Below, in pieces: positions 7,446-15,611 of a DNA stretch of 15,659 nucleotides. The stretch is taken from the NCBI GenBank assembly GCA_035260545.1, contig DATFUZ010000026.1, forward strand, positions 1-15,659, given 5' to 3'. A program made the position numbers and the translations under genes. Numbering within the stretch: position 1 is the stretch's first letter; each line of letters begins with the position of its first letter. This stretch comes from DATDDB01 sp035260545 (GTDB lineage: Bacteria; Pseudomonadota; Gammaproteobacteria; Burkholderiales; Gallionellaceae). Under the pieces are notes generated by a model, which saw only the letters and a program-made list of their open reading frames with translations, made no database searches and was not told the DNA's origin.

Positions 7446-7819
7446 CCAATGGTTCGCAACCGGCGGGAGAAGGCAGCCAGGCGGCACTGCTGCCCCCGGC
7501 GCGCATGATCGCGCTGGGCAGCGCAGCCTTGATGGAAGGCTTTGCGCTGATCGGCTTCGAGACACACGTCGACCCCGGCCCCGAGGACATCGACAACCTG
7601 ATGCGCGATCTGTTGCGCACCCAGCAGGCCGCGCTGGTGGTGATCGAGCAGCAGCTGACCGCCAACCCGGGCCGCCACCTGTTGCGCGCGCAGAACGAGG
7701 GCGGGCGCATCGTCATCACGGAAATCCCCGAACTGCGCCAGCCGGAGAACTACCATTCGCGGGTGGAAACACTGGTGCAGCAGGCGCTGGGCGCCGCCGC
7801 GCTGGAGAATGAGGAATGA
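7442..7819 (+). CDS. atpF: A/V-type ATP synthase subunit F
   Basis: Subunit F is a small protein bound to subunit D in the central stalk, where it modulates coupling. At 125 residues it is a little longer than the usual 100-110 because of a disordered, Gly/Gln-rich N-terminus of about 20 residues. The Rossmann-like core is recognisable: an opening strand ARMIALGSAALMEGFALIGF, the segment DIDNLMRDLL, a strand AALVVIEQ, and VITEIPEL near the C-terminus, where the family has an IP motif. GGGAAG at 7431-7436 lies 5 nt before ATG 7442, which overlaps the subunit K stop. The gene sits between K and E, an order different from Thermus (E-C-F). It should not be confused with F-type atpF (subunit b). 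Confidence 0.85.
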   Translation: MTNGSQPAGEGSQAALLPPARMIALGSAALMEGFALIGFETHVDPGPEDIDNLMRDLLRTQQAALVVIEQQLTANPGRHLLRAQNEGGRIVITEIPELRQPENYHSRVETLVQQALGAAALENEE

Positions 7820-8448
7820 GCGAAGCAGAACAGGTAAGCGGACTGGAAGCGGCGCTGCTCGACCGCGCGAACAAATTGGCGGAAGAATATGTCGCCAACG
7901 GCCGCCAGGAACAGGGCCGCCTGCTGGCCGAGGCAAAACAGCGCCTGCACCTGGAAGAGGAGCATGAAACCGCCGCCGCCAAGGCGCTGGCCGACCGCAC
8001 CTACCAGCAGCGGGTGCAGGCGGCTGAACTCGAACTCGGCGCGGAGCTGGATCACCTGCGGCTGGATCTGGTGAGCACGGTGCTGCGCCATTTGCCGGCA
8101 CGGCTGGCGCAGGTCGCGGAGGACGAACCGCGCTATCTGCCGCTGTTGCGTGCCTGGCTGCGCGAGGGCGCTGCCGCCATCGAACGCGACGAGCTGGTAG
8201 CGCAGTTCAACGCGCGCGACCGCGCGCGGGTCGCGGGCAACTGGGCAGTGATCGCCGCGGAGGCCGCGCCCGGAAAGCGGCTGGCCCTTGCCGCCGAGCC
8301 TATGGACTGCGCCGGCGGCATGCTGGTCACGAGCGCGGACGGCAGGATACGCGTCGACAACACTTTCGAAGGCCGTCAGGAACGCATGGATGAGCAACTG
8401 CAGAATGCGGTCGCCGAACACCTGACGTCTGGCGCGGGAGGAAGCTGA
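7816..8448 (+). CDS. atpE: A/V-type ATP synthase subunit E
   Basis: Subunit E forms the peripheral stalk with the G/H-like coiled-coil protein and binds the top of subunit B. The 210-residue product has the usual two parts. A long charged N-terminal helix spans about 5-90, rich in Ala, Glu, Gln and Arg. A globular C-terminal domain contains GGMLVTSADGRIRVDNTFE (about residues 170-190), the most conserved stretch of the family. GGAG at 7804-7807 lies 8 nt before ATG 7816, which overlaps the subunit F stop. The terminal A of its TGA is the first base of the subunit A start codon, so translation of E and A is coupled. It is unrelated to F-type atpE. Confidence 0.9.
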   Translation: MSEAEQVSGLEAALLDRANKLAEEYVANGRQEQGRLLAEAKQRLHLEEEHETAAAKALADRTYQQRVQAAELELGAELDHLRLDLVSTVLRHLPARLAQVAEDEPRYLPLLRAWLREGAAAIERDELVAQFNARDRARVAGNWAVIAAEAAPGKRLALAAEPMDCAGGMLVTSADGRIRVDNTFEGRQERMDEQLQNAVAEHLTSGAGGS

Positions 8449-10247
8449 TGTCAGAGTCACAGAATGCCGGCCGCGTCATCGAGGTCAACGGCCCGCTGGT
8501 CACCGTGCAACTGCCCGAGGTGCGCATCGGAGAACAGGTGCAGATCGGCCGCCTGGAGCTGATGGGCGAAGTGATCGCGCGCCACGGAGAGCGCGCCCTG
8601 GTCCAGGTGTACGAGCCCACGGAATCGCTGCGGCCCGGCGAAACCGTGACCGCGCTGGGGCATCCGCTCTCGGTCGAGCTGGGGCCGGGACTGCTGGGCG
8701 GCATTTTCGACGGCGTGCAGCGCCCGCTCAAGGAGCATGCGACGCAGCATGGCGACTATATCCCGCGCGGCGCGCACATCGCGCCGCTGGACCGCGACAA
8801 GCTGTGGCGCTTCGAACCCGCGCGGGAACTGAAGCCCGGGATGCGGGTCGAGGCCGGCGCGCTGCTGGGAAGCGTGCAGGAAACCGAGACCATCGCGCAC
8901 CGCATCCTGGTGCCGCCTGGCGTGAGCGGCGAGCTGGCGGAGATAATCGGGGCGAGCGAGGTCAATGTGGAGGCGGTGGTGGCGCGGGTGAAAACCGATC
9001 ACGGCGAAACCCGCGCACTCAAGCTGTACCACCGCTGGCCGGTACGCAACCCGCGCCCCTACCGCAGGCGGGACGATGCGGTCGCGCCGCTGCTCACCGG
9101 GCAGCGCATCCTCGACACCTTCTTCCCGCTGGTCAAGGGCGGACGCGCCGCCGTTCCCGGCCCCTTCGGCGCAGGCAAGACCGTGGTGCAGCAGCAGATC
9201 GCGCGCTGGTCCAATGCGGACATCGTGATCTACGTCGGTTGCGGCGAGCGCGGCAACGAGCTGGTGGACATACTGGAAAGTTTTCCCCAGCTCATCGATC
9301 CCAATACCGGGCGTTCGCTGATGGAGCGCACCATGCTCGTCGCCAATACCTCGAACATGCCCGTGGTCGCGCGCGAGGCCTCTATCTACGTCGGTGTGAC
9401 GCTGGCCGAATACTACCGTGACCAGGGTTACGACGTGGTGATGGTGGCCGATTCCACCAGCCGCTGGGCCGAGGCCTTGCGCGAGGTGTCCGGCCGCCTG
9501 GGCCAGATGCCGGTGGAGGAGGGCTATCCGGCCTACCTCGCTTCGCGCCTGGCGGCGTTCTACGAGCGCGCGGGACGCGTGGAAACACTCGCAGGCGGCA
9601 GCGGCTCCATCACCCTGATCGGCGCGGTATCCCCGCCCGGCGGCGATTTTTCCGAACCGGTAACCAGCCACACCAAGGAGATCGTGAAGACCTTCTGGGC
9701 GCTCTCCAAGGATCTGGCTGACGCGCGCCACTATCCGGCGGTGGACTGGATGGAGAGTTTTTCCGGGTATGTCACGAGTTGCGCCGGATGGTGGGCGGAC
9801 AATGTGAACCCGCACTGGGAGGCGCACCGCGCCGCCGCACTCGGCATCCTGTCGCAGGCGGATGAGCTGGCGCGCATCGTGAACCTGGTGGGACCGGAGG
9901 CGCTTTCGCCGCAGCAACGCTGGGCGCTGGAGGGCGTTGCGCTGTTCAAGGAGGGCGTGCTGCAGCAGAGCGCGCTGGATCCGGTGGACAGCTATTGCTC
10001 GCCGCAGAAGCAATTCGCCCTGCTCGACCAGATGCTGGCCATCTATCACGCCGGCATCGACCTGCTGGATCTGGGCGTCCCGGTGCAGGAACTGATGCGC
10101 ATGCCCTTGCTCGCAGGCGCCCAGCGCCTGAAAGGCAGCTACGGCAACGACCAGATGAAGGAGCTGGCAGACTTCGCTGCGCAGGCGAGGCTGAATTTCG
10201 AGCGGCTGCGCATGGAGTACACACAGCAGGTGCAGAGCGCGCCGTGA
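8448..10247 (+). CDS. atpA: A/V-type ATP synthase catalytic subunit A
   Basis: Subunit A hydrolyses or makes ATP at the A-B interfaces of the head. The 599-residue product is full length. It has an N-terminal beta-barrel (about 8-75), the long non-homologous insertion typical of the A/V class (about 110-190), a nucleotide-binding domain and a helical C-terminus. The P-loop GPFGAGKT (238-245, Lys244) is intact, as is GCGERGNE with catalytic Glu267. A Walker B strand VVMVADSTSRW and the segment SPPGGDFSEPVT also follow. The GPFGAGKT form and the insertion separate it from F-type beta. GGAGGA at 8437-8442 lies 5 nt before the ATG. All residues needed for catalysis appear present. Confidence 0.97.
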   Translation: MSESQNAGRVIEVNGPLVTVQLPEVRIGEQVQIGRLELMGEVIARHGERALVQVYEPTESLRPGETVTALGHPLSVELGPGLLGGIFDGVQRPLKEHATQHGDYIPRGAHIAPLDRDKLWRFEPARELKPGMRVEAGALLGSVQETETIAHRILVPPGVSGELAEIIGASEVNVEAVVARVKTDHGETRALKLYHRWPVRNPRPYRRRDDAVAPLLTGQRILDTFFPLVKGGRAAVPGPFGAGKTVVQQQIARWSNADIVIYVGCGERGNELVDILESFPQLIDPNTGRSLMERTMLVANTSNMPVVAREASIYVGVTLAEYYRDQGYDVVMVADSTSRWAEALREVSGRLGQMPVEEGYPAYLASRLAAFYERAGRVETLAGGSGSITLIGAVSPPGGDFSEPVTSHTKEIVKTFWALSKDLADARHYPAVDWMESFSGYVTSCAGWWADNVNPHWEAHRAAALGILSQADELARIVNLVGPEALSPQQRWALEGVALFKEGVLQQSALDPVDSYCSPQKQFALLDQMLAIYHAGIDLLDLGVPVQELMRMPLLAGAQRLKGSYGNDQMKELADFAAQARLNFERLRMEYTQQVQSAP

Positions 10248-10278
10248 GCGAACTGGACACAAGGCAAGGACAACCGGC

Positions 10279-11676
10279 ATGAGCGACAAGGAGTACCGCA
10301 TGGCGTCGGATGCGCGGGGCGGCCTGCTCTACATGCAGGGTGTGCCCGGTGTTGCGCTGGGCGATCGCGTCGTGGTGCGCGACCGCGCGGGCCAGCGGCG
10401 CAACGGCCAGGTGATCCGCACCTCGAACGAGGTGGTGCTAATCCAGGTGCTGGAGGGCACCGACAACCTCGATCTGGAGAACACCTGGGTGCGCTTCCTC
10501 GACCAGCCATTCGAGGCGACTCTGGGACCGGACATCCTTGGACGGGTGTTCAACGGACTCGGCCAGCCGCGTGACGGGCGGCCGCCGCTGTTTTCGCGCC
10601 TGAAACGCAACGTGAATGGCGCGCCGGTGAACCCGGCGGCGCGCGCCTACCCGCGCGAATTCATCCAGACCGGGATCTCCTCCGTAGACGGCCTGAACTC
10701 GCTGGTGCGCGGGCAAAAGCTGCCGATCTTTTCCGGCTCCGGACTGCCGCACAACCGGCTGGCGGCGCAGATCGTGCGCCAGGCCAAGCTGCCGGGCGAA
10801 GAGTCGCAGTTCGCGGTGGTGTTCGCGGCGATGGGGGTGTCGTATTCAGACGCCAATTTCTTCCGTGAGACCTTCTCCGACAGCGGCGTGCTGCGTAACG
10901 TGGTGATGTTCCTCAACCTCGCCGACGAGCCGGCCATCGAGCGCCTGATCCTGCCGCGCGCCGCACTCACCGTGGCGGAATATCTCGCGTTTGACCTCGA
11001 CCTGCACGTGCTGGTGGTGATGACCGACATGACGCACTATGCAGAGGCATTGCGCGAGGTGGCCACTGCCAAGGGCGATGTCCCGGCACGCAAGGGTTAT
11101 CCCGGCTATCTGTATTCCGACCTCGCCGAGATCTATGAGCGCGCCGGGCGCATCCGCGAGCGGCACGGCTCCATCACCATGATGCCCGTGGTCTCCATGC
11201 CCAGCGACGACATCACCCACCCCATTCCCGATCTCACCGGCTACATCACCGAGGGCCAACTGGTGCTGTCGCGCACGTTGAACAACCTTGGCGTGTACCC
11301 GCCGGTGGACATTCCGCCCTCGCTATCGCGCCTGATGAAGGACGGTATCGGCAAGAGCCGCACCCGCGAGGACCACGGCCGCGTCGCCAGCCAGCTCTAT
11401 GCCTCGTATGCGCGCGCGCTGGAGGTGCGCAACCTCGCCTCCATCATCGGGGCGGACGAACTGGGGGAGACCGACCGCAACTTCCTGGCCTTCGCCGACG
11501 CTTTCGAGCAGCGGTTCGTCGGCCAGGGTGAGCAGCAGGAGCGCAGCATCTACGAAACGCTGGAGCTGGCGTGGGAACTGCTGTCGCTGCTGCCGGCCGA
11601 GGCGCTGACCCGCGTGAGCGAGACGGACATTGCGCAGTACCACAACTGGCAGGAACCGGGGCCGGAGCCAAAGTGA
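10279..11676 (+). CDS. atpB: A/V-type ATP synthase regulatory subunit B
   Basis: Subunit B alternates with A in the head and contributes to the catalytic interface. The 465-residue product has the family's degenerate nucleotide site: GSGLPHN (153-159) replaces a P-loop, so it lacks the catalytic lysine. Other typical stretches are FVVFAAMGV-like FAVVFAAMGVSYSDANFF, VVMTDMTHYAEALREV, the RKGYPGYLYSDLA segment and SMPSDDITHPIPDLTGYI. AAGGA at 10266-10270 lies 8 nt before ATG 10279; a 31-bp spacer follows subunit A. The last codons (GPEPK then TGA) lie in a 14-bp tandem repeat that continues to the subunit D start. It is unrelated to F-type atpB (subunit a). Confidence 0.97.
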   Translation: MSDKEYRMASDARGGLLYMQGVPGVALGDRVVVRDRAGQRRNGQVIRTSNEVVLIQVLEGTDNLDLENTWVRFLDQPFEATLGPDILGRVFNGLGQPRDGRPPLFSRLKRNVNGAPVNPAARAYPREFIQTGISSVDGLNSLVRGQKLPIFSGSGLPHNRLAAQIVRQAKLPGEESQFAVVFAAMGVSYSDANFFRETFSDSGVLRNVVMFLNLADEPAIERLILPRAALTVAEYLAFDLDLHVLVVMTDMTHYAEALREVATAKGDVPARKGYPGYLYSDLAEIYERAGRIRERHGSITMMPVVSMPSDDITHPIPDLTGYITEGQLVLSRTLNNLGVYPPVDIPPSLSRLMKDGIGKSRTREDHGRVASQLYASYARALEVRNLASIIGADELGETDRNFLAFADAFEQRFVGQGEQQERSIYETLELAWELLSLLPAEALTRVSETDIAQYHNWQEPGPEPK

Positions 11677-11722
11677 CGGCGCCAGAATGAACGTGCCGAA
11701 ATGACGGAGCCGAAATGAAGGG
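11667..11722 (+). repeat. Four 14-bp tandem units bridging the subunit B stop and subunit D start
   Basis: The units are GCCAAAGTGACGGC, GCCAGAATGAACGT, GCCGAAATGACGGA and GCCGAAATGAAGGG, back to back. The first holds the subunit B stop (TGA 11674-11676) and the last holds the subunit D start (ATG 11715). Units two and three create two five-codon mini-ORFs, MNVPK (11687-11704) and MTEPK (11701-11718), each joined to the next reading frame by ATGA overlap. The second mini-ORF resembles the end of subunit B (PEPK). The pattern suggests that a single stop-start junction was multiplied by tandem duplication. A role in translational coupling is inference. Confidence 0.75.
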
Positions 11723-12347
11723 CAGACTGAAAGTGCGCCCCACCAAGAGCACGCTGCTTTCGCTGCGGCGGCAGGTGGTGTCGCTGCAGCACGGCCACGA
11801 CCTGCTGGAGCGCAAGCGCGAACTGCTGACCAGGCTGGTGCACCAGCGTCTGCGCAAGTACCGCGAGCTGCGGCAGGACGTGCGCGATACCCTGCGCGAG
11901 AGTTATCACTGGCTGTCCATCGCCCACATGCGCATGGGCACTACGCAATTGCGCCAGGCGGTTATGGGGCTGAAGCCGGCGCTGTCCATCCACATCCTGC
12001 CGCGCAGCAGCATAGGCATCGAGTATCCCACCGTTTCCGTCGAAAGCGCACCGTTGCTGCCCGTGGGCCTGATGTGGACGGACGCCAGTTTCGATGAGGC
12101 GCGGCGGCGCATGGCGGACATTGCCGCGCTGCTGGCGCAACTGGGCGAGGCGGAGACTGCCCTGTGGCGTCTGCTCACCGAACAGCGCAAGACGCAAAAG
12201 CGCGTGAACGCGCTCAAGTACAACGTGATTCCGCGCTATCACGCCACCATACACTATATCGAAGGCGTGCTGTCGGAGGAAGAGCGCAACACCATGTTCC
12301 AGCTCAAGGTCATGCGGGAACGGGCGGAATCGGCGGAAAGCGGTTAG
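11715..12347 (+). CDS. atpD: A/V-type ATP synthase central stalk subunit D
   Basis: Subunit D is the axle of the rotor, functionally equivalent to F-type gamma. The 210-residue product has the two conserved terminal helices. The N-terminal helix (about 5-70) starts RPTKSTLLSLRRQ and includes HDLLERKRELL. The C-terminal helix (about 140-205) includes KTQKRVNALKYNVIPRYHATIHYIE followed by LSEEERNTMFQLK, split here only by a short turn. The length matches the family. GGAG at 11706-11709 lies 5 nt before ATG 11715, inside the tandem repeat that joins it to subunit B. It is the last gene of the operon, as in Thermus and archaea; its stop TAG faces the putA stop across 19 bp, with no visible terminator. 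Confidence 0.95.
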   Translation: MKGRLKVRPTKSTLLSLRRQVVSLQHGHDLLERKRELLTRLVHQRLRKYRELRQDVRDTLRESYHWLSIAHMRMGTTQLRQAVMGLKPALSIHILPRSSIGIEYPTVSVESAPLLPVGLMWTDASFDEARRRMADIAALLAQLGEAETALWRLLTEQRKTQKRVNALKYNVIPRYHATIHYIEGVLSEEERNTMFQLKVMRERAESAESG

Positions 12348-12366
12348 CGGTGCCGCCTCGGGGAAC

Positions 12367-15315
12367 TCAGGACAGCACGTCCGGCGCGAAGCCCCGGCGC
12401 AGGGTGTTTTCCGTCACCACGCGCGGCTCCATGAACTGCAACAGATAATCCGGCCCGCCTGCCTTGGAGCCCACGCCCGACATTTTGAAGCCGCCAAAGG
12501 GCTGGCGTCCGACAACGGCGCCCGTAATGGCGCGGTTGATGTAGAGGTTGCCCGCGGCAAAGCCGCGCATGGCCAGCCGGATATTGGCGGGACTGCGCGA
12601 ATACAGCCCGCCGGTGAGCGCATAGTCCGAGTCGTTGGCGATGGCGAGCGCCGCGTCCATGCTTGCGGCGCGGATGACCGCGAGCACCGGGCCGAAGATC
12701 TCCTCGCGCAGGATGGCGGAATCCGGCGGCAGGTCGGCCACCACCACCGGCGGCGCATACCAGCCCTGCTCCGGCGCGTGGCCGCGCACAACGATGCGCC
12801 CCTCCCGCTCGGCCAGCGCGATATAACGCTCCACCTTTTCGCGGGCCGCACCGTCTATCAGGGGCCCCATGAAGTTCGCCGGATCATCCGGCGGACCGAC
12901 CTGTATCCCATGCACAGCCTGGCACAGGCGCGCGAGGAAGCGGTCATAACAGGCATCATGCACGATGACGCGCGAGCAGGCCGAGCATTTCTGCCCCTGG
13001 AAGCCGAAGGCCGACTGCAGCACGCCCGCAACTGCCTGGTCGAGGTCGGCATCTGCATCGACAATCACCGCGTTCTTGCCGCCCATTTCGGCAATCACGC
13101 GCTTGACTGAGCGTCTATTCCCCGCCGCGCGGCCGGCGCTTTCGACCAGGCCGAGCCCGACCTCGCGCGAACCGGTGAAGGCGATCATGTCGACGCCGGG
13201 CTGCGCCGCCAGCCAGCCGCCCACAGCCGCGCCCGGCCCCGGTATGAAATTGAGCACGCCCTCCGGCACCCCGGCCTCGCGCAGGATGGAAACAAGCTGC
13301 CATCCGGTGACCGCTGACAGGCTCGAAGGCTTGTACAGAACAGCGTTGCCGGCGACGAGCGCGGCCGCCGTCATGCCGGCGGAAATGGCGAGGGGGAAAT
13401 TCCACGGCGCGATCACCAGCGCGACGCCGCGCGGCTGGTAGAAGTATCGGTTGTTCTCCCCGGGCACATTGCCTACCTTGAACGGCGCGCCCAGGCGCCG
13501 CATCTCGCGCGCGTAATACTCAAAGTAGTCTATCGCCTCCGCGACATCGGCATCGGCCTCGGCGCGGTTCTTGCCGGTCTCGAACACCTGCCAGGCCATC
13601 AATTCCAGGCGGCGGGCGCGCGCGATCTCGGCGGCGCGAAACAGCACGGTGGCGCGTTCGTCCGGACTCTGCGCAGCCCACGCGGGCTGGGCGCGGCGCG
13701 CGGCGGCCAGCGCTTGCGCCGCATCGTCCTGCGTAATGGAAGCAACATGGCCCACCACCTCGTCCGGGCGCGCCGGATTAACCGAGGTGATGCTACCCGC
13801 GCCTTGAATTTCCTTCCCGTCCACCAGCGCCGGGTATTGCCGCCCGAGCTGGCCGCGCACCTTTTCCAACGCGGCCTGGCAGGCATCGCGCACTTCGCGC
13901 TGCGAAAAATCCAGCGGCGGCTCGTTTGCGTATTCGCCCGGGCCGAGCTTGACGGTGGCCTCGTCCTCGCCAGGCCACGGCTCCGGGGGCGCAAGCAGCA
14001 GTTCGAGTTCCTCGCCCTCAACGTAGACCTTGCGTAAGAATCCTTCGTCGGAGGTATTTTCAAGCAGTCGCCGCACCAGATAGGCCATGCCGGGAATGAG
14101 CGCCCCGGTAGGCACGTATTCCCGCACCCCGTAACCGAGTTCCCTCACAGCAAATTTCACCGGGTCGGCCATGCCGAACAGCATCTGAAACTCGAAGGTC
14201 TCGCGTGCAATGCCGCGCCGCTCCGCGGCCACCATGGCGGCGGCCAGAGTGCGTGCATTGTGACTGCCCAGGGCCGGCGCAATCACATCGCTGTTGGCGA
14301 GCATGAGATCGGCGCAGCGCTCATAGTTCCAGTCGGTGTGCGCCTTGCGCTCGAACACAGGCAGCGGCCAGCCTTTCTGGCGCGCGTTCACCGTCTCGTA
14401 TTCCCAGTATGCCCCCTTCACCAGACGCACCATGATGCGGCGCCCGCTCGCTCGGGCCCATTCGATCAGGCGCTGCAAGTCGTCGTGTGTGTCCTTGAGA
14501 TAGGCCTGCAGCGCGATGCCCGCGCCCTGCCAGTCGCGGAATTCCTCCTCCTCCAGGAGTGCGACGAAGAGATCGAGGGTAAGCGGCTTGAGGGCATAGG
14601 TTTCCATGTCGAGGTTCACACAACCGCCGGCATCCCGCGCCGCGCGAAAGATGGGGCGTAACCTGTCTTTGAGCATCGCCATGCTCTCGTCGTAATTCAC
14701 CGTTCCGATGCGCGAAAACAGCGAAGTGAGCTTGACCGACACATTCAGGCGCGGGAAATGCTCCTCACGCGCAGCGTCCGGCGCGACAGGCCAGCCCGGC
14801 ATTTCGGCCGCGAGAGTCCGGATCAAGTCCAGGTAGCCCTGAAAACAGGAAGTCGCCTCATCCTCCGACAGCACCGCCTCGCCCAGGATGTCGACCGTGG
14901 CGGCGTATCCCTCGCGCCAGTGCTTGCGCAGCGTGGGCAGCGCATCCCGCGGCGATTGGCCTGCGATGAAGCCGCGCGAGAACGAAACGATGTTGCCCTT
15001 GAGCATGGCCGCAGCAACCGATGCCGCCGTACCTGATTGGAGTCCGCCCAGCAGGCGCTTGAGCAGGGGCGGCAGATGTGCTTCCTCAGCCAGAAAGTAT
15101 TCGCGGATGTGCGCGATGAGCTGCTCGGAGGTGGCAAGGGCGGGCAGCACGTCCACGAAGCGGAACAGCCTCACCTTGAGATCGGTGTCAGCCATGGCGA
15201 GGTTCATCAGCATCCCGGTCCAGCGTCTCCGGTCAAACACCGGCGGCGCGCCGCTCGCCATCAGGCGGATGATCTCTCCGCCCTTCGCGCGTATGTCATC
15301 CTCCAGGCTTTCCAT
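12367..15315 (-). CDS. putA: Bifunctional proline dehydrogenase / delta-1-pyrroline-5-carboxylate dehydrogenase (short PutA)
   Basis: This 982-residue enzyme oxidises proline to glutamate in two steps, passing electrons first to FAD and the quinone pool and then to NAD+. The proline dehydrogenase barrel (about 165-440) shows LVKGAYWE with Lys300 and YLVRRLLEN with Arg415 and Arg416, the pair that binds the proline carboxylate. The aldehyde dehydrogenase domain (about 490-970) shows IAPWNFPLA, FTGSREVG, EMGGKN with Glu743 and GQKCSAC with the nucleophile Cys777; the 34-residue gap is the family norm. It lacks the ribbon-helix-helix DNA-binding domain of enterobacterial PutA, so it should not repress itself. 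The length fits short PutAs such as those of Bradyrhizobium and Geobacter. GGAGGG (minus strand, 15321-15326) lies 5 nt before ATG. It is convergent with the ATPase operon. Confidence 0.96.
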   Translation of the reverse strand: MESLEDDIRAKGGEIIRLMASGAPPVFDRRRWTGMLMNLAMADTDLKVRLFRFVDVLPALATSEQLIAHIREYFLAEEAHLPPLLKRLLGGLQSGTAASVAAAMLKGNIVSFSRGFIAGQSPRDALPTLRKHWREGYAATVDILGEAVLSEDEATSCFQGYLDLIRTLAAEMPGWPVAPDAAREEHFPRLNVSVKLTSLFSRIGTVNYDESMAMLKDRLRPIFRAARDAGGCVNLDMETYALKPLTLDLFVALLEEEEFRDWQGAGIALQAYLKDTHDDLQRLIEWARASGRRIMVRLVKGAYWEYETVNARQKGWPLPVFERKAHTDWNYERCADLMLANSDVIAPALGSHNARTLAAAMVAAERRGIARETFEFQMLFGMADPVKFAVRELGYGVREYVPTGALIPGMAYLVRRLLENTSDEGFLRKVYVEGEELELLLAPPEPWPGEDEATVKLGPGEYANEPPLDFSQREVRDACQAALEKVRGQLGRQYPALVDGKEIQGAGSITSVNPARPDEVVGHVASITQDDAAQALAAARRAQPAWAAQSPDERATVLFRAAEIARARRLELMAWQVFETGKNRAEADADVAEAIDYFEYYAREMRRLGAPFKVGNVPGENNRYFYQPRGVALVIAPWNFPLAISAGMTAAALVAGNAVLYKPSSLSAVTGWQLVSILREAGVPEGVLNFIPGPGAAVGGWLAAQPGVDMIAFTGSREVGLGLVESAGRAAGNRRSVKRVIAEMGGKNAVIVDADADLDQAVAGVLQSAFGFQGQKCSACSRVIVHDACYDRFLARLCQAVHGIQVGPPDDPANFMGPLIDGAAREKVERYIALAEREGRIVVRGHAPEQGWYAPPVVVADLPPDSAILREEIFGPVLAVIRAASMDAALAIANDSDYALTGGLYSRSPANIRLAMRGFAAGNLYINRAITGAVVGRQPFGGFKMSGVGSKAGGPDYLLQFMEPRVVTENTLRRGFAPDVLS

Positions 15316-15353
15316 ATCCGCCCTCCGTTTTCCGGTTGCCTGCCGTCAGGCGC

Positions 15354-15381
15354 AGTATAGCGCGCGGGCAGGCGGATTCAA
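15354..15381 (-). promoter_or_regulatory. Candidate putA promoter
   Basis: On the minus strand TATACT (15354-15359, 5 of 6 to consensus) follows TTGAAT (15376-15381, first four bases match) with a 16-bp spacer. The predicted start lies about 30 nt before the putA ATG. The -35 is inside the inverted repeat at 15373-15396. It is the only good promoter-like pair I found upstream of putA. Confidence 0.5.
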
Positions 15382-15396
15382 CTCACAGTGAATCCG
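15373..15396. promoter_or_regulatory. 24-bp dyad, possible operator for putA
   Basis: CGGATTCA at 15373-15380 is repeated as its exact complement TGAATCCG at 15389-15396, with an 8-bp centre. The arms are perfect over 8 bp. The dyad covers the candidate -35 of putA, where a bound protein would block or adjust initiation. Since this PutA has no DNA-binding domain, a separate proline-responsive regulator is plausible, but no regulator gene is in the window. Confidence 0.45.
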
Positions 15397-15611
15397 AGAC
15401 GACATCGGCAGGAGATCGCAGGCGCGACGGGGCAAAACCGCAATGGTCGGAGGTCGGCCATTTGTGCCATGAGGGAACGGCAGCTATTTGCACCTCCATT
15501 AGCAGCACCGACCGGCAGCTCGGTGCCCAGACTGTGTCAAAACTCCCACCGTGTAAACCGAATTGGCCGTGAAACGTTGAGAGTGCATCGCATTCCGCGG
15601 CGGACACTCAC
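15397..15611. other. Intergenic stretch without a supported gene
   Basis: Short open frames exist on both strands, but none has a convincing ribosome binding site, recognisable motif or family resemblance. The stretch holds a 7-bp inverted repeat, GCACCGA (15505-15511) with TCGGTGC (15520-15526), and a segment around 15530-15550 that may contain the left end of the insertion sequence. Base composition looks less GC-rich around 15530-15600 than in the putA coding region, judged by eye. Confidence 0.5.

Noticed and set aside
8457..10301. A 614-codon minus-strand open frame opposite subunit A
   Set aside because: It has the same antisense composition and no family motif, and subunit A on the plus strand is unmistakable.
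8448..11676. Subunits A and B as F-type beta and alpha
   Set aside because: The GPFGAGKT P-loop, the long N-terminal insertion in A, the degenerate site in B, and the presence of subunits C, D, E, F, I and K define the A/V class.
12347..12356. GCGG-TG-CCGC between the convergent genes as a terminator
   Set aside because: The loop would be only 2 nt and no T-run follows on either strand.
15383..15607. A 74-codon minus-strand frame and overlapping plus-strand frames in the putA-transposase gap
   Set aside because: No ribosome binding site, motif or family resemblance; several frames overlap each other, as expected by chance.
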